Part shown: positions 1-12,458 of the stretch, piece by piece
Layout: every line of letters begins with the position of its first letter
Position numbering within the stretch: position 1 is the first letter of the stretch
NCBI GenBank assembly: GCA_035048815.1
Contig: JAUCBN010000020.1
Location: 6,703,501-6,767,500, forward strand
Length of the DNA: 64,000 nt
Direction: 5' to 3'
DNA from: Abelmoschus esculentus
Lineage: Eukaryota > Streptophyta > Magnoliopsida > Malvales > Malvaceae
Position numbers and translations under genes: made by a program
Notes under the pieces: generated by a model
What the model was told of the DNA's origin: nothing
Seen by the model: only the letters and a program-made list of their open reading frames with translations
Databases searched by the model: none

Positions 1-1408
1 GTTTGCTCGGCCTCTTTTTTTGCTTGATCCGCTGATTGAATTTGGCTCTCTGGGATCTTCTCCTTCAGCTGTAGACCACTCCTAGTAGTGATTGCCTTAC
101 ACTGTTCATGGTTTATTACCTTAGCAACTTCAGTATTGCTAGGTAGGCCTCCTTGTGGTGTAGTGTTTCTGCCACGTATGACTCAGTTTTCATCATGAAG
201 GCCTTTAGCGTGTTTTTCAATGAACTTACTGGTTCCTGTTGCATCTGCTGCTGCGGCATCTGCTGCTGAAATCCCGATGGTTGGGTGATTGGGTTTAAGG
301 CATTATTTGGGTTACTCCATGATAGGTTCGGATGCCTCTTCCATGAGGGGTTGTACTAATTATACATCACATTGTTGCGGTTGTAGTTCCCAACATACAT
401 ACCAGTTTCTTGATTCATGCAGTCAGTAGAATTGTGGTTTCCTCCACATAAGTCAGAGTATGAATCAATTACCTTGACCTCACGGGTATTGTGCTGTAAC
501 TGTAGGTTTTGCACCATCTTATTAAGAGAGGCCAATTGTGCTGCCACTGAACTTGATGAGTCCAATTCATGTACCGTGGCTTGGCGTCTTACTCCTCCTC
601 GCCTAGATGTAGGAAACTGAAAGTCATTCTTTGCGAGTTTGTTTAATATTTCAATAGCTTCCTAAGGTGCTTTGTCTAGGAGTGTTCCGTTTGCCGAGGC
701 ATCTAACATCATCCTTGTCGGGGCATTCGTGGCATTGTAAAACATTGTCACTTGTGTCCATAAGGGAAATCCATGCAGCGGACACTTATGCAATAGCTCT
801 CTGTAGCGTTCCCATGCCTCGTACATTGGTTCGTCTTTAGCCTGTCGAAAAGAAGTAATTTCATTACGGATTCTATCATATAGATTAGTAGGATTAAAGC
901 GAGTAATGAAATCACGGCAAAGTTCACTCCATGATCCAATAGATCGTGCTGGAATGCTATTTAACCAAGCTTTCGCCCTATCCCTCAGTGAATAGGGGAA
1001 TAACTTTAATCGCAAGACATCTTCATGGACTCCTTGGATTTTAAAAGAGTTGCAGATTTCCATGAAGGATTTGAGGTGCTGCCTTGCGTCTTCAGTTGCA
1101 GACCCACCAAATTGTCCAATTGTATTTAACATATTGATCATAACGGGTTTGAGTTCAAAATGGGCTACTTCAATTTCCGGTGTAACGACTCCTGGGTTTA
1201 ATCCGTTTAAGTCCTCTTCCAGGAAATCCCTGACAGTGAGCTGCCGCGGCCCAGGTGGCGGCGGAAGTTCTGCATTGCCGGTAGGTAAGTTTTGTCCTGC
1301 CGGGTGATCTGCCATAGCTCCTTGGATCTGTCTCCTCAACCTTTGCCTTGTTCTTTCGGTCTTTGGATCTAATTCGTACAAGGGGTTGGTTGGATTGGCC
1401 CTGGTCAT
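1..1408 (-). pseudogene. Element A ORF1: gag-protease polyprotein, broken, cut by window edge
   Basis: This is the N-terminal part of the family's gag-protease polyprotein, the capsid-forming protein of an Athila-like Ty3 retroelement. The start chosen is the ATG at 1408 (MTRANPTNPLYELDP), which all copies share; an in-frame Phe-rich extension runs upstream over an A/T-rich leader. A retrotransposon gag core is visible (LKLFPYSLRDRAKAWLNSIP, then FITRFNPTNLYDRIRNEI). An in-frame TAG at 662-664 replaces a Glu codon, and a second TAG lies at 356-358, just after the zinc-knuckle region. Near 175 about 130 bp present in element E is missing, apparently by a deletion at a short T-rich microhomology. 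The protease part would lie left of the window. The open stretches are remnants, not a working gene. Confidence 0.85.
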
Positions 1409-1488
1409 ACACCAAGAAAAATAGAAGTAAAATAAAAATAAAAATAAAAATAAACAAGAAAATAAAGAAAACAAAATTTAGTTGCCAG

Positions 1489-1506
1489 TCCCCGGCAACG
1501 ACGCCA
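1489..1506 (-). other. Element A primer-binding site (tRNA-Asp)
   Basis: In the sense (minus) direction this is the family's TGGCGCCGTTGCCGGGGA with one mismatch. It matches the 3' end of plant tRNA-Asp (CCCCGGCAACGGCGCCA). It lies 6 nt from the LTR, as in every other copy here, and fixes the LTR boundary and the element's orientation. Confidence 0.85.
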
Positions 1507-1512
1507 AAAACT

Positions 1513-2839
1513 TGTCGCGTGTCAAAAATGCGCGTTCAGTGCAAGTGGACACATCGCAAGTAATAAGTGATAAATATATTATCGAGTTATTGTCTACTCA
1601 GGGATCGGTATACTTAATATGCTCTCTTCACCTCCTTGTTCTGTAGAAAGATAAAAAAACACAATTAAGTTGATTTGATTTATCTAAACTAAAATAACTA
1701 AAATAAAAGTAAAAGATTGAAATAGTAGAGAGAGATGGGCTAGGATCGAGTTGCGTTGTATTGTGGAATTGATTGACTTGTCTCCGTCCAATGTAATCGT
1801 ATATCACTGCCTCGGCAGCACTGCAGTTTACTGCCTGGGCAGCGATAACACCGTCTGCCGCGGCAATCCCTTGCTCGTGGGCAGACTTACCAAAGTTCGG
1901 CAAAGTGTCCTTGAATGACTCTGCTTATCCCTAAGTTAGAGTACTGTTGATGACTAGTCCTTGATGATACCTCCCGGCGTGAACCAATTATACTCACCAA
2001 CCAATCTCACACTTCTTTTAGCCGCTGAAACTCTTAACCTATCCCTAGGCCGAGTTAGTGTTTCGCGATTGAAACACCGTACTTACCCCTTTCGTGAATC
2101 TAATTCTCCCGAGCTTAGATAAATGGATGATCACAATATCCTCTACCGAGCTCAATTGTGAAACAAGGAATAACAAAGGATAAGCAAACCTTGATGATCT
2201 TTATTGCATTGAATGAAAGACAAAGTACAATCTCCTCTCACAAATACTCTACAACCTTCACCTAATCCCTAAGAAGGTTTAGAACATGATGGAGAGGAAA
2301 GAAACAAGAGTAGAAGTCGGCTCTCTCCCTAGGTATTTCGTGTATTGTACATTGGGTGTCTAGGTCTTTATATAGGCTAGACCTAGGGCAAACCTTTCCT
2401 AAGTAGAATACAACTTGGAGTAGGGAACAAGTCAAGTACATAATAATAATATATTTCCAAGTTTATATTCGGCTAAGGGGCTTTCCCGCATGGTCTTCCT
2501 TTGGGCTTTTCCTTGTGCTAGCCAGCTCCGATTCATGGGCTTCAAGTCCAGACACGTTCCTTGGATTTTTGTCTTTCCATCGCCTATAATCTAGCTTCCT
2601 GTCTTTCTGCTGCTGCATCAGCATCAGGTCCTGCCTCGGCCTTGTCTCTGTCGCGGCACTAGTTTTCCTGCACAGATATGAAAACACAGTAAAACGTGCC
2701 TTTTTCTGTAAATATTATCTATATGAGTATACTTCTAAATATATCACATTGAGTGCATGCATTGGTCCGAGTGGGTGTATATTTGATGATTAATGCCCAT
2801 AAAAGGAGTAAAAAGTGATAGTGTGTTGAGCACTTATCA
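1513..2839 (-). mobile_element. Element A 5' LTR (1327 bp)
   Basis: This is a complete LTR. In sense orientation it starts TGATAAGTGCTCAACAC (at 2839) and ends GACACGCGACA (at 1513), the TG...CA termini shared by all copies. It holds a TATA box (CTATATAAAGACC in sense, near 2370). It also has three TGCC-NN-GGCA palindromes starting at 1808, 1832 and 1856, exactly 24 nt apart, and a further cluster near 2630. The outer flank at 2840-2844 is TAAAG. Its partner target duplication lies outside the window, so the insertion cannot be verified. Confidence 0.9.
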
Positions 2840-3564
2840 TAAAGCACTCACCCAATCTTAATACACTTGAGCATTCATTGACAATTTAGCTCACAAGTGT
2901 TTTGTCTACCCAAAGATTGAAAATTAAGCACTAAGACAAATCTTTGATCATATTGTTGTTTACAATGAAGCATTAGTCTTCTCTTGATGCTTAAGGCTTC
3001 CTTTTATCATCCCAAATTAGCTTCTAGCCGTTGATGACCGTTGGGATTGGTTTGGAGCCATTTGGAGCTGATTTCAAGGCTTATTTCCGCTTCTGGTGCA
3101 GGAGGTATCGATACACGTATGACCGGTATCGAAACACCCTCTTTGGGAAATAATTGTTGACCTACATTTATGAACAAGTATGGATACCAGTATCGATACC
3201 GCTCATAGCCGTTAGGGGTTTTCATAAAATCGTTTTGACCGTTGGGGGTGTATCGAAACAGGGTTCGAAACCAAACATTACAGTGGTGAAAAAGGTATCG
3301 ATACCAGTATCGATACCACTGTATTTTTGCCTTTGAAAAACTTTCATTGAAGAACAGGTACCGTAACACCTTGAGGGTGTATCGAAACACCTAGGTTAGA
3401 AACACTTCTTTGGTTTTTTTAAATCATTTAAAACATATTTAAAGTCTCTAAAAAAACATCTTAAATATATTTTCAAGTAGTTTGAACATAAGAACCATTT
3501 TTGAAATCTTTTCAACTAGTCCAAAACTATTTTTCAATTATTATATCAAAACATTAGTTCTACA
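2840..3564. other. Unassigned repeat-like stretch with TATCGATA palindromes
   Basis: I recognise no gene here. Between 3110 and 3390 there are several copies and half-copies of GGTATCGATACC (for example near 3114, 3190, 3295 and 3308) and variants GTATCGAAACACC. The same palindrome recurs in the unrelated insert at 53896-57309. A 127-aa reading frame at 3007-3390 is made of these repeats and looks fortuitous. From about 3420 the sequence becomes AT-rich and grades into the satellite. It may be a remnant of another retroelement. Confidence 0.5.
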
Positions 3565-6500
3565 ATGTCTAAATTGTCTTTATAGTAAACTCGTTCGAAT
3601 TTTAACCTAGTAAAAAGCTTTAAATTTGAGATTAGGTTGTATAATTAGGTTCAAAATACCATAATTATTTATTTGAACCCATAAAATTTGATTTAATATC
3701 ATTTTCGATCGTTTTTTAGGGTTTAGAGCATAAATGCCTAAATTGGCCTTATAGTGAACCCGTTCGAATTTTAGCCGATTAAAAAGCTCAAAATTTGAGA
3801 TTAAGATGTATAATTAGGTTCAAAAGCCCATAATTATCTATTTCAATCCATAAAATTTGATTTAATATCATTTTCGATCGTTTTGTAGGGTTTAGAGCGT
3901 GCATGTCCAAATTGTCTTTATAGTGAATCTGTTCGAATTTTAACTATGTAAAAAGCTCAAAATTTCATACTGAGTTTTATAATTATGTTTAAAAGCACAA
4001 AATTAACTTTTTGAACCCATAAAATTTGATTTAATATCTTTTTTGATCATTTTGTAGGGTTTAGAGAGTGCATATCTAAATTGGCTTTATAGTGAACTCG
4101 TTCGAATTTTAATTGATGAAATATCTCAAAAATTGAGATTAAGTTGTATAATTAGGTTCAAAATACCATAATTAACTATTTGAACCCATAAAATTTGATT
4201 TAATATCATTTTCGATCGTTTTACAGGGTTTAGAGAGTGCATGTCTAAATTGGCTTTATAGTGAACTTGTTCGACTTTTAACCGAGTAAAAAGCTCAAAA
4301 AATTGAGATTAAGTTGTATAATTACGTTCAAAATACCATAATTAACAATTTGAACCCATAATTTGATTTAATATCATTTTTGATATTTTTTATTGAGTTT
4401 AGAGCGTGCATTTCCAAATTGACTATATAGTGAATACATTTGAATTGTAAAAGAGTAAAAAGCTTAAAATTTGAGATTAAGTTGTATAATTAGGTTTAAA
4501 ATACCGTAATTAACTATTTGAACCCATAAAATTTGATTTAATATATCATTTTCGATCGTTTTATAGGGTTCAGAGCGTGCATGTATAAATTATCTTTATA
4601 GTGAACCCGTTCGAATTTTAACCGAGTAAAAAGCTCAAAATTTGAGATTAAGTTGTATAATTAGTTTCAAAGTACCATAATTAACTATTTGAACCCATAA
4701 AATTTGATTTAATATCATTTTCGATCGTTTTGTAGGGTTCAGAGAGTGCATGTCCAACTTAGCTTTATAGTGAAACCGTTCGAATTTTAACCGAGTAAAA
4801 GCTTAAAATTTGATATTGAGTTGTATAATTATGTTCAAAATACCATAATTAACTATTTGAACCCATAAAATTTGATATAATATCATTTTCGATCGTTTTG
4901 TAGGTTTTATAGCATGCATGTCTAATTGGCTTTATAGTGAACCCGTTAGAATTTTAACCGAGTAAAAGCTTAAAATTTGAGATTAAGTTGTATAATTAGT
5001 TTCAAAATACCATAATTAACTATTTCAACCCATAAAATTTGATTTAATATCATTTTCGATCGTTTTGTAGGATTTAGAGCGTGCATGTCTAAATTGTCTT
5101 TATAGTGAACCCGTTCGAATTTTAACCGACTAAAAAGCTCAAAAATTGAGATTAAGTTGTATAATTAGGTTCAAAATACAATAATGAACTTTTTGAACCC
5201 ATAAAATTAGATTTAATATCATTTTCGATCGTTTTGTAGGTTTTATAGCGTGCATGTCTAAATTGGCTTTATAGTGAACTCGTTCGAATTTTAACCAAGA
5301 AAAAAGCAAAAAAAATAAGATTAAGTTGTATAATTAGATTCAAAATACCATAATTAAATATTTGAACACACAATTTAATATCATTTTAGATCGTTTTGTA
5401 GCATGTCTAAATTGTCTTTATAGTGAACCCGTTCGAATTTTAACTGATTAAAAAGCTCAAAAATAGAGATTAAGTTGTATAATTAGTTTCAAAATTCCAT
5501 AATTAACTATTTGAACCCATAAAATTTGATTTAATATCATTTTGGATCGTTTTGAAGTGTTTAGAGCGTGCATGTCTAAATTGACTTTATAGTGACTCCG
5601 TTCAAATTTTAACCGACTAAAAAGCTCAAAATTTGAGATTAAGTTGTATAATTAGGTTCAAAATACCGTAATTAACTATTTGAACCCATAAAATTTGATT
5701 TAATATCATTTTCGATCATTTCGTAGGGTTTAGAGCGTGCATATCTAAATTGACTTTATAGTGACTCCGTACAAATTTTAACCGACTAAAAATCTCAAAA
5801 TTTGAGATTAAGTTGTATAGTTAGGTTCAAAATACCGTAATTAACTATTTGAACCCATAAAATTTTATTTAATATCATTTTCGATCGTTTTATAGCGTTC
5901 AGTGCGTGCATGCCCAAATTGGCTTTATAGTGAATCCGTTCGAATTTTACCCGAGTAAAAAGCTCAAAAATTGAGATTAAGTTGTATAATTAAGTTCAAA
6001 ATACCATAATTAACTATTTGAACCCATAAAATTTGATTTAATATCATTTTCGATCGTTTTATAGGGTTCAGAGCGTGCATGTCTAAATTGGCTTTATAGT
6101 GACTCCGTTCGAATTTTAACGAACTAAAAAGCATAAAATTTGGGATTTAGTTGTATAATTAGGTTCAAAATACCATATTTAACTATTTGAACCCATAAAA
6201 TTTGATTTAATATTATTTTCGATCGTTTTGTAGGGTTCAGTGCGTGCATGTCCAAATTGGCTTTATAGTGAATCCGTTCGAATTTTAACTGACTAAAAAG
6301 CTCAAAAATTGAGATTAAGTTTTATAATTAGATTCAAAATACTGTAATTAACAATTTGAACCCATAAAATTTGATTTAATATCATTTTCGATCCTTTTAT
6401 AGGTTCAGAGCGTGCATGTCTAAATTGAATTTATAGTGACTCCGTTCGAATTTTAACCGACTAAAAATCTCAAAATTTGAGATTAAGTTGTATAATTCAA

Positions 6501-9500
6501 AATATCCTAATTAACTATTTGAACCCATAAAATTTGATTTAATATCATTTTCGATCGTTTTGTAGGGTTTATAGCGTGCATGTCTAAATTGACTTTATAG
6601 TGACTCCGTTCAAATTTTAACCGACTAAAAAGCTCAAAATTTGAGATTAAGATGTACAATTAGGTTCAAAGGCCCATAATTAACTATTTGAACCCATAAA
6701 ATTTGATTTAATATCATTTTCGATCGTTTTGTAGGGTTTAGAGCGTGCATTTCTAAATCGACTTTATAGTGACTCCGTTCAAATTTTAAGTGACTAAAAA
6801 GCTCAAAATGTGAGATTAAGTTGTATAATTAGGTTCAAAATACCGTAAATAACTATTTGAACCCATAAAATTTGATTTAATATCATTTTTGATCGTTTTA
6901 TAGGGTTCAGAGCTTGCATGTCTAAATTGAATTTATAGTGACTCCGTTCGATTTTTAACCGCGTAAAAAGCTCAAAAATTGAGTTTAAGTTATATAATTA
7001 GGATCAAAATACCATAATTAACTATTTGAACCCATAAAATTTGATTTAATGTCATTTTCGATAATTTCGTACGGTTCAGAGCGTGTATGTCTAAATTGGC
7101 TTTATAGTGACTCCGTTCAAATTTTTACCTAGTAAAAAGATCAAAATTTGAGATTAAGTTGTATAATTTGATTCAAAATACCATAATTAACTATTTGAAC
7201 ACATAAAATTTGATTTAATTTCATTTTTGATCGTTTTGTAAGGTTCAGAGCGTGCATGTCTAAATTGCCTTTAAAGTGAACCCGTTCGAATTTTAACCGA
7301 GTAAAAAGCTTAAAATTTAAGATTAAGATGTACAATTAGGTTCAAAGGCCCATAATTAACTATTTGAACCCATAAAATTTGATTTAATATCATTTTCGAT
7401 CGTTTTGTAGGGTTTAGAGCGTGCATTTATAAATCGACTTTATAGTGACTCCGTTCAAATTTTAAGTGACTAAAAAGCTCAAAAGTTGAGATTAAGTTGT
7501 ATAATTAGATTCAAAATACCGTAATTAACTATTTGAACCCATAAAATTTGATTTAATATCATTTTCAATCGTTTTATAGGGTTTAGAGCGTGCATGTCTA
7601 AATTGAATTTATAGTGACTCCGTTCGAATTTTAACCGACTAAAAAGCTTAAAATTTGAGAGTCAGTTGTATAATTAGGTTCAAAATACCATAATTAACTA
7701 TTTTAACCCATAAAATTTGATTTAATATCATTTTCGATCGTTTTGTAGGGTTCAGAGCGTGCATGTCTAAATTGATTTTATAGTGACTCCGTTCAAATTT
7801 TAACAGACTAAAAAGCTCAAAATTTGAGATTAAGTTGTATAATTAGGTTCAAAATACCGTAATTAACTATTTGAACCCATAAAACTTAATTTAATATCAT
7901 TTTCAATCATTTTCGTAGGGTTAAGAGCGTGCATGTCTAAATTGGCTTTATAGTGACTCCGTTCGAATTTTAACCGACTAAAAGCTCAAAAATTGAGATT
8001 AAGTTGTATAATTAGATTCAAAATATTGTAATTATCTATTTGAACCCATAAAATTTGATTTAATATCATTTTCGATCGTTTTGTAGGGTTTAGAGCGTGC
8101 ATGTCTAAATTGTCTTTATAGTGAACCCGTTCGAATTTTAACCGACTAAAAAGCTCAAAAATTGAGATTAAGTTGTATAATTAGATTCAAAATACTGTAA
8201 TTAACAATTTGAACCCATAAAATTTGATTTAATATCATTTTCGATCGTTTTATAGGTTTAGAGCGTGCATGTCTAAATTGAATTTATAGTGACTCCGTTC
8301 GAATTTTAACCGACTAAAAATCTCAAAATTTGATATTAGGTTGTATAATTAGTTTCAAAATACCATAATTAACTATTTGAACCCATAAAATTTGATGTAA
8401 TATCATTTTCGATCGTTTTGTAGGATTTAGAGCGTACATGTCTAAATTGACTTTATAGTGACTCCGTTCAAATTTTAACCGACTAAAGAGCTCAAAATTT
8501 GAGATTAAGTTGTATAATTAGGTTCAAAATACCGTAATTAACTATTTTAACCCATAAAATTTGATTTAATATCATTTTTGATCATTTTATAGGGTTCAGA
8601 GCGTGCATGTCTAAATTGAATTTATAGTGACTCCGTTCGAATTTTAACCGAGTAAAAAGCTCAAAATTTGAGATTAAGTTGTATAATTAGGTTCAAAATA
8701 CCATAATTAACTATTTGAACCCATAAAATTTAATTTAATATCATTTTCGATCATTTCGTAGGGTTCAGAGCGTGCATGTCTAAAATAGTTTTATAGTGAA
8801 CCCGTTCGAATTTTAACCGAGTAAAAAGCTCAAATTTTGAGATTAAGTTGTATAATTTGGTTCAAAATACCGCAATTAACTATTTGAACCCATAAAATTG
8901 ATTTAATATCATTTTCAATCATTTCGTAGGGTTCAAAGCGTGCATGTCTAAATTGCCTTTATAGCGACTACGTTCGAATTTTAACTGACTAAAAAGCTAA
9001 AAAATTGAGATTAAGTTGTATAATTAGATTCAAAATACTGTAATTAACTATTTGAACCCATAAAATTTGATTTAATATCATTTTCGATCGTTTTATAGGG
9101 TTCAGAGCGTGCATGTCTAAATTGAATTTATAGTGACACCGTTCGAATTTTAATCGACTAAAAAGCTCAAAATTTGAGATTAAGTTGTATAATTAGGTTC
9201 AAAATACCGTAATTAACTATTTGAACCCATAAAATTTGATTTAATATCATTTTCGATCGTTTTGTAAGGTTTAGAGCGTGCATGTCTAAATTGACTTTAT
9301 AGTGACTCCGTTCAAATTATAACCGACTATAAAGCTCAAAATTTGAGATTAAGTTGTATAATTAGGTTCAAAATACCATAATTAACTATTTGAACCCATA
9401 AAATTTAATTTAATATTATTTTCGATCATTTCGTAGGGTTCAGAGCATGCATGTCTAAATTAGTTTTATAGTGAACCCGTTCGAATTTTAACCGAGTAAA

Positions 9501-11132
9501 AAGCTCAAAATTTGAGATTAAGTTGTATAATTAGGTTCAAAATACCATAATTAACTATTTGAACCCATAAAATTTGATATAATATCATTTTTAATCGTTT
9601 CATAGGGTTTAGAGCGTGCATGTCTAAATTGACTTGATAGTGACTCCGTTCGAATTTTAACCGAGTAAAAAGCTCAAAAATTGAGATTAATTTGTATAAT
9701 TAGGTTCAAAATACCATAATTAACAATTTTAACCTATAAAATTTTATTTAATATAATTTTTGATCTTTTTTAGATTTTATAGCGTGTATGTCTAAATTGG
9801 CTTTATAGTGAACCTGTTTAATTTTTAACTGAGTAAAAAGCTAAAAATTTGAGATTAAGTTGTATAATTAGGTTCAAAATTCCATAATTAAATATTTGAA
9901 CCCATAAAATTTGATTTAATATCATTTTCGATCGTTTTATAGGGTTCAGAGCGTGCATGTCTAAATTAGCTTTATAGTGAACTCGTTCAAATTTTAACCG
10001 CCTAAAAAGCTCAAAAATTGAGATTAAGTTGTACTGTTCAAAATACCATAATTAACTATTTGTACCCATAAAATTTGATTTAATATCATTTTTTAATCAT
10101 TTCATAAGGTTTAGAGCGTGCATGTCTAAATTAGTTTTATAGTGAACCCGTTCAAATTTTAATCAAGTAAAAAGCTCAAAAATTGAGATTAATTTTTATA
10201 ATGAGGTTCAAAATACAATAATTAACTATTTAAACCCAAAAAAATTGAACTAATATCATTTTCGATCATTTTGTAGGGTTTAGAGCGTGCATGTCCAAAT
10301 TGGCTTTATAGTGAATCCGTTTGAATTTTAACCAAGTAAAAAGCTTAAAATTTTAGTTTAAGTTGTATAATCTGGTTAAAGTTACCATAATTAACTATTT
10401 GAACCCATAAAATTTGATTTAATATAATTTTTGATCGTTTTGTAGATTTTATAGCGTGTATGTCTAAATTGGCTTTATAGTGAACCCGTTCGATTTTTAA
10501 CTGAGTAAAAAGCTCAAAATTTGAGATTAAGTTGTATAATTAAGCTCAAAATACCACAGTTAACTATTTGAATCCATAAAATTTGATTTAATATCATTTT
10601 TGATTATTTTATAGGGTTTAGAGAGTGCATGTCTAAATTGGCTTTATAGTGAACTCGTTCGAATTTTAACCGAGTAAAAAACCTTAAAATTTGAGATTAA
10701 GCTATATAATTAGGTTCAAAATACCGTTATTACCTTTTTGAAACCATAAAATTTCATTTAATATCATTTTTGAAACCATAAAATTTGATTTAATATCATT
10801 TTGATCAAAATACCGTCATTACCGTTCGATTTTTAACTGAGTAAAAAGCTCAAAAATTGAGATTAAGTTGTATAATTAGGTTCAAAATACCATAATTAAC
10901 TATTTGAACCCATAAAATTTGATTTAATTTCATTTTCGATCGTTTTGTAGGGTTTAGAGCGTGCATGTCTAAATTCTCTTTATAGTGAACCAGTTCGAAT
11001 TTTGACCGAGTAAAAAGCTCAAAATTTGAGATTAAGTCGTATAATTTGGTTCAAAAGCCCATAATAAACTATTTGAACCCATAAAATTTGATTTAATATC
11101 ATTTTCGATCGTTTTGTAGGGTTCATAGCGTG
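3565..11132 (+). repeat. 169-bp satellite array, left block (about 45 monomers)
   Basis: This is a head-to-tail tandem repeat. The TTTTCGATCGTTTT core recurs at about 3702, 3871, 4040 and 4209, a period of 169 bp, with occasional monomers of 160-170 bp. Each monomer has, in order, AATTTGATTTAATATCATTT, the CGATCG core, TAGGGTTTAGAGCGTGCATG, CTTTATAGTGA, GTTCGAATTTTAACCGAG, CTCAAAATTTGAG and TTGTATAATTAGG. Many monomers between about 5580 and 9660 are of a GTGACTCCGTTC type. A small scrambled patch lies at 10730-10830. The unit length is in the nucleosomal range typical of plant centromeric satellites. The reading frames inside (for example 7141-7335) are repeat translations, not genes. Confidence 0.97.
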
Positions 11133-12458
11133 TGATAAGTGCACTATTCACTATCACTTTTTACACCTTTTTTGGGCATTAATCACCGAATTTACACCCA
11201 CTCGGACCAATGCATGTACTTAATGTGATATATTTAGAAGTTAAGCTTATAAAGATAATATTTGCAGAAAAGGCAAGTTTTATTGCATTTTTACATCTAT
11301 GCAGGAGAACAAGTGCCACGGCAGCAACATGGCCGAGGCAGGACCTGATGCCGAGGCAGCAGCTGAGAGCTAGGAAGCAAGACTGTAGGTGATTGGAAGA
11401 GAAAAATCCAAGGGGCGTGTCTGGACATAAAGCACATGGATCGGAGCTGGTTAGCATGAGGAAAAGCCCAAGACAAGGCCACGCGGGAAAGCCTCTTAGT
11501 TGAATTAAACTTGGAAATATTTTATTTATGTACATGACTTGTTCCCTACTCCAAGTTGTATTCTACTTAGGAAAGGTTTGCCCTAGGTCAAGCCTATATA
11601 AGACCTAGCCGTCCAATGTATTAGAGATATACCTAGGGAGAGAGCCGATTCATAGATTCAATGTTTTCTTTCTCTCAAACTAGGTTCTAAGCTTTCTTAG
11701 GGTTTAGGTGAAGGTTGTTTAGTATTTGTGAGAGGAGATTGTACTTTGTCTTTGTTTCAATGTAATAAAACTATCAAGGTTTGCTTATCCTTTGCTATTC
11801 TTTGTTCTTGCATTCAAGCTCGGGAGAGAAGTTTGTAAGTAATCCATTTATCTAGACTCGAGAGAGTTAGATTTACGAAAGGGGTAAGTACGGTGTTTCT
11901 ATCGCGAAATACTAACTCGGCCTAGGGATAGGTTAAGAGTTTTAGCGACTAAAAGAAGTGTGAGATTGGTTGGTGAGTATAATTAATTCACGCCGGGAGG
12001 TATCATCAAGGACTAGTCATCAACAATACTTCGACTTAGGGATAAGCGGAGTCATCCAAGGACACTTTGCTGAACTTTGGTAAAGTCCACCCACGAGCAA
12101 GGGATTGCCACGGTGGACACTATCGTTGCTGCCAAGGCAATAATCTGCAGTGCTGTCGAGGCAGTGATATACGATTGCATTGGGTAGAGACAAGTCAATC
12201 AAAACCACAATACAACGCAACTGGATCCTGACCTCTCTCTCTATTTATCAAATCTCATTCTTTTACTTAGTTGTTTAATTTCAGTTTATCCAACCCAAAT
12301 TACTTGTGTTTTATTTTATTTCTTTCTACAGAACAAGAAGACGAAGAAGACATATTGAGTATACCAATCCCTGTGGAGACAATAATCCGATAAATACTTA
12401 TAACTTATTACTTGCGATGTGTCCACTTGCACTAAACGTGCACTTTTGACACGCGACA
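11133..12458 (+). mobile_element. Solo LTR of the retroelement family (1326 bp)
   Basis: A complete LTR on the plus strand, from TGATAAGTGCACTATTC to GACACGCGACA, lies directly in a satellite monomer. The 5-bp target duplication GCGTG flanks it perfectly (11128-11132 and 12459-12463), so its ends are certain. The internal part was lost, most simply by LTR-LTR recombination. It is the only family copy in plus orientation in this window. Confidence 0.96.
11595..11602 (+). promoter_or_regulatory. LTR TATA box (example copy)
   Basis: TATATAAG in the context AAGCCTATATAAGACC, about 460 bp into the LTR. Transcription would start about 30 bp downstream. An AATAAA at 11764-11769 could serve as the polyadenylation signal, putting the R region around 11625-11790. 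The same TATA context occurs in the other full LTRs. Confidence 0.6.

Noticed and set aside
1489..1506. A tRNA-Asp gene
   Set aside because: Only the 18-nt primer-binding complement is present, next to an LTR; no tRNA body.
1628..1903. Frames of 60-110 aa inside the LTRs (also 16344, 33415, 45478, 46354, 57977)
   Set aside because: They recur in every LTR copy in shifting frames and lengths and include the palindrome sequence; they are not genes.
3007..3390. 127-aa frame rich in Tyr, Arg and Trp
   Set aside because: It is produced by repeated TATCGATA-type motifs; no start context or domain.
3590..3620. CENP-B-box-like motif (GTTCGAATTTTAACCGAG)
   Set aside because: It has TTCG but lacks the required A and CGGG positions of the CENP-B box; not a match.
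3700..3730. Interstitial telomere tract
   Set aside because: Only one and a half TTTAGGG units per satellite monomer; no tandem telomere repeats, so only a telo-box-like motif.
7141..7335. Reading frames of 60-70 aa in the satellite (also 27101, 27439, 29634)
   Set aside because: They are near-identical translations of successive satellite monomers and match no protein family.
3565..11132. CRISPR-like array
   Set aside because: Direct repeats are contiguous 169-bp monomers without unique spacers, in a plant genome context.
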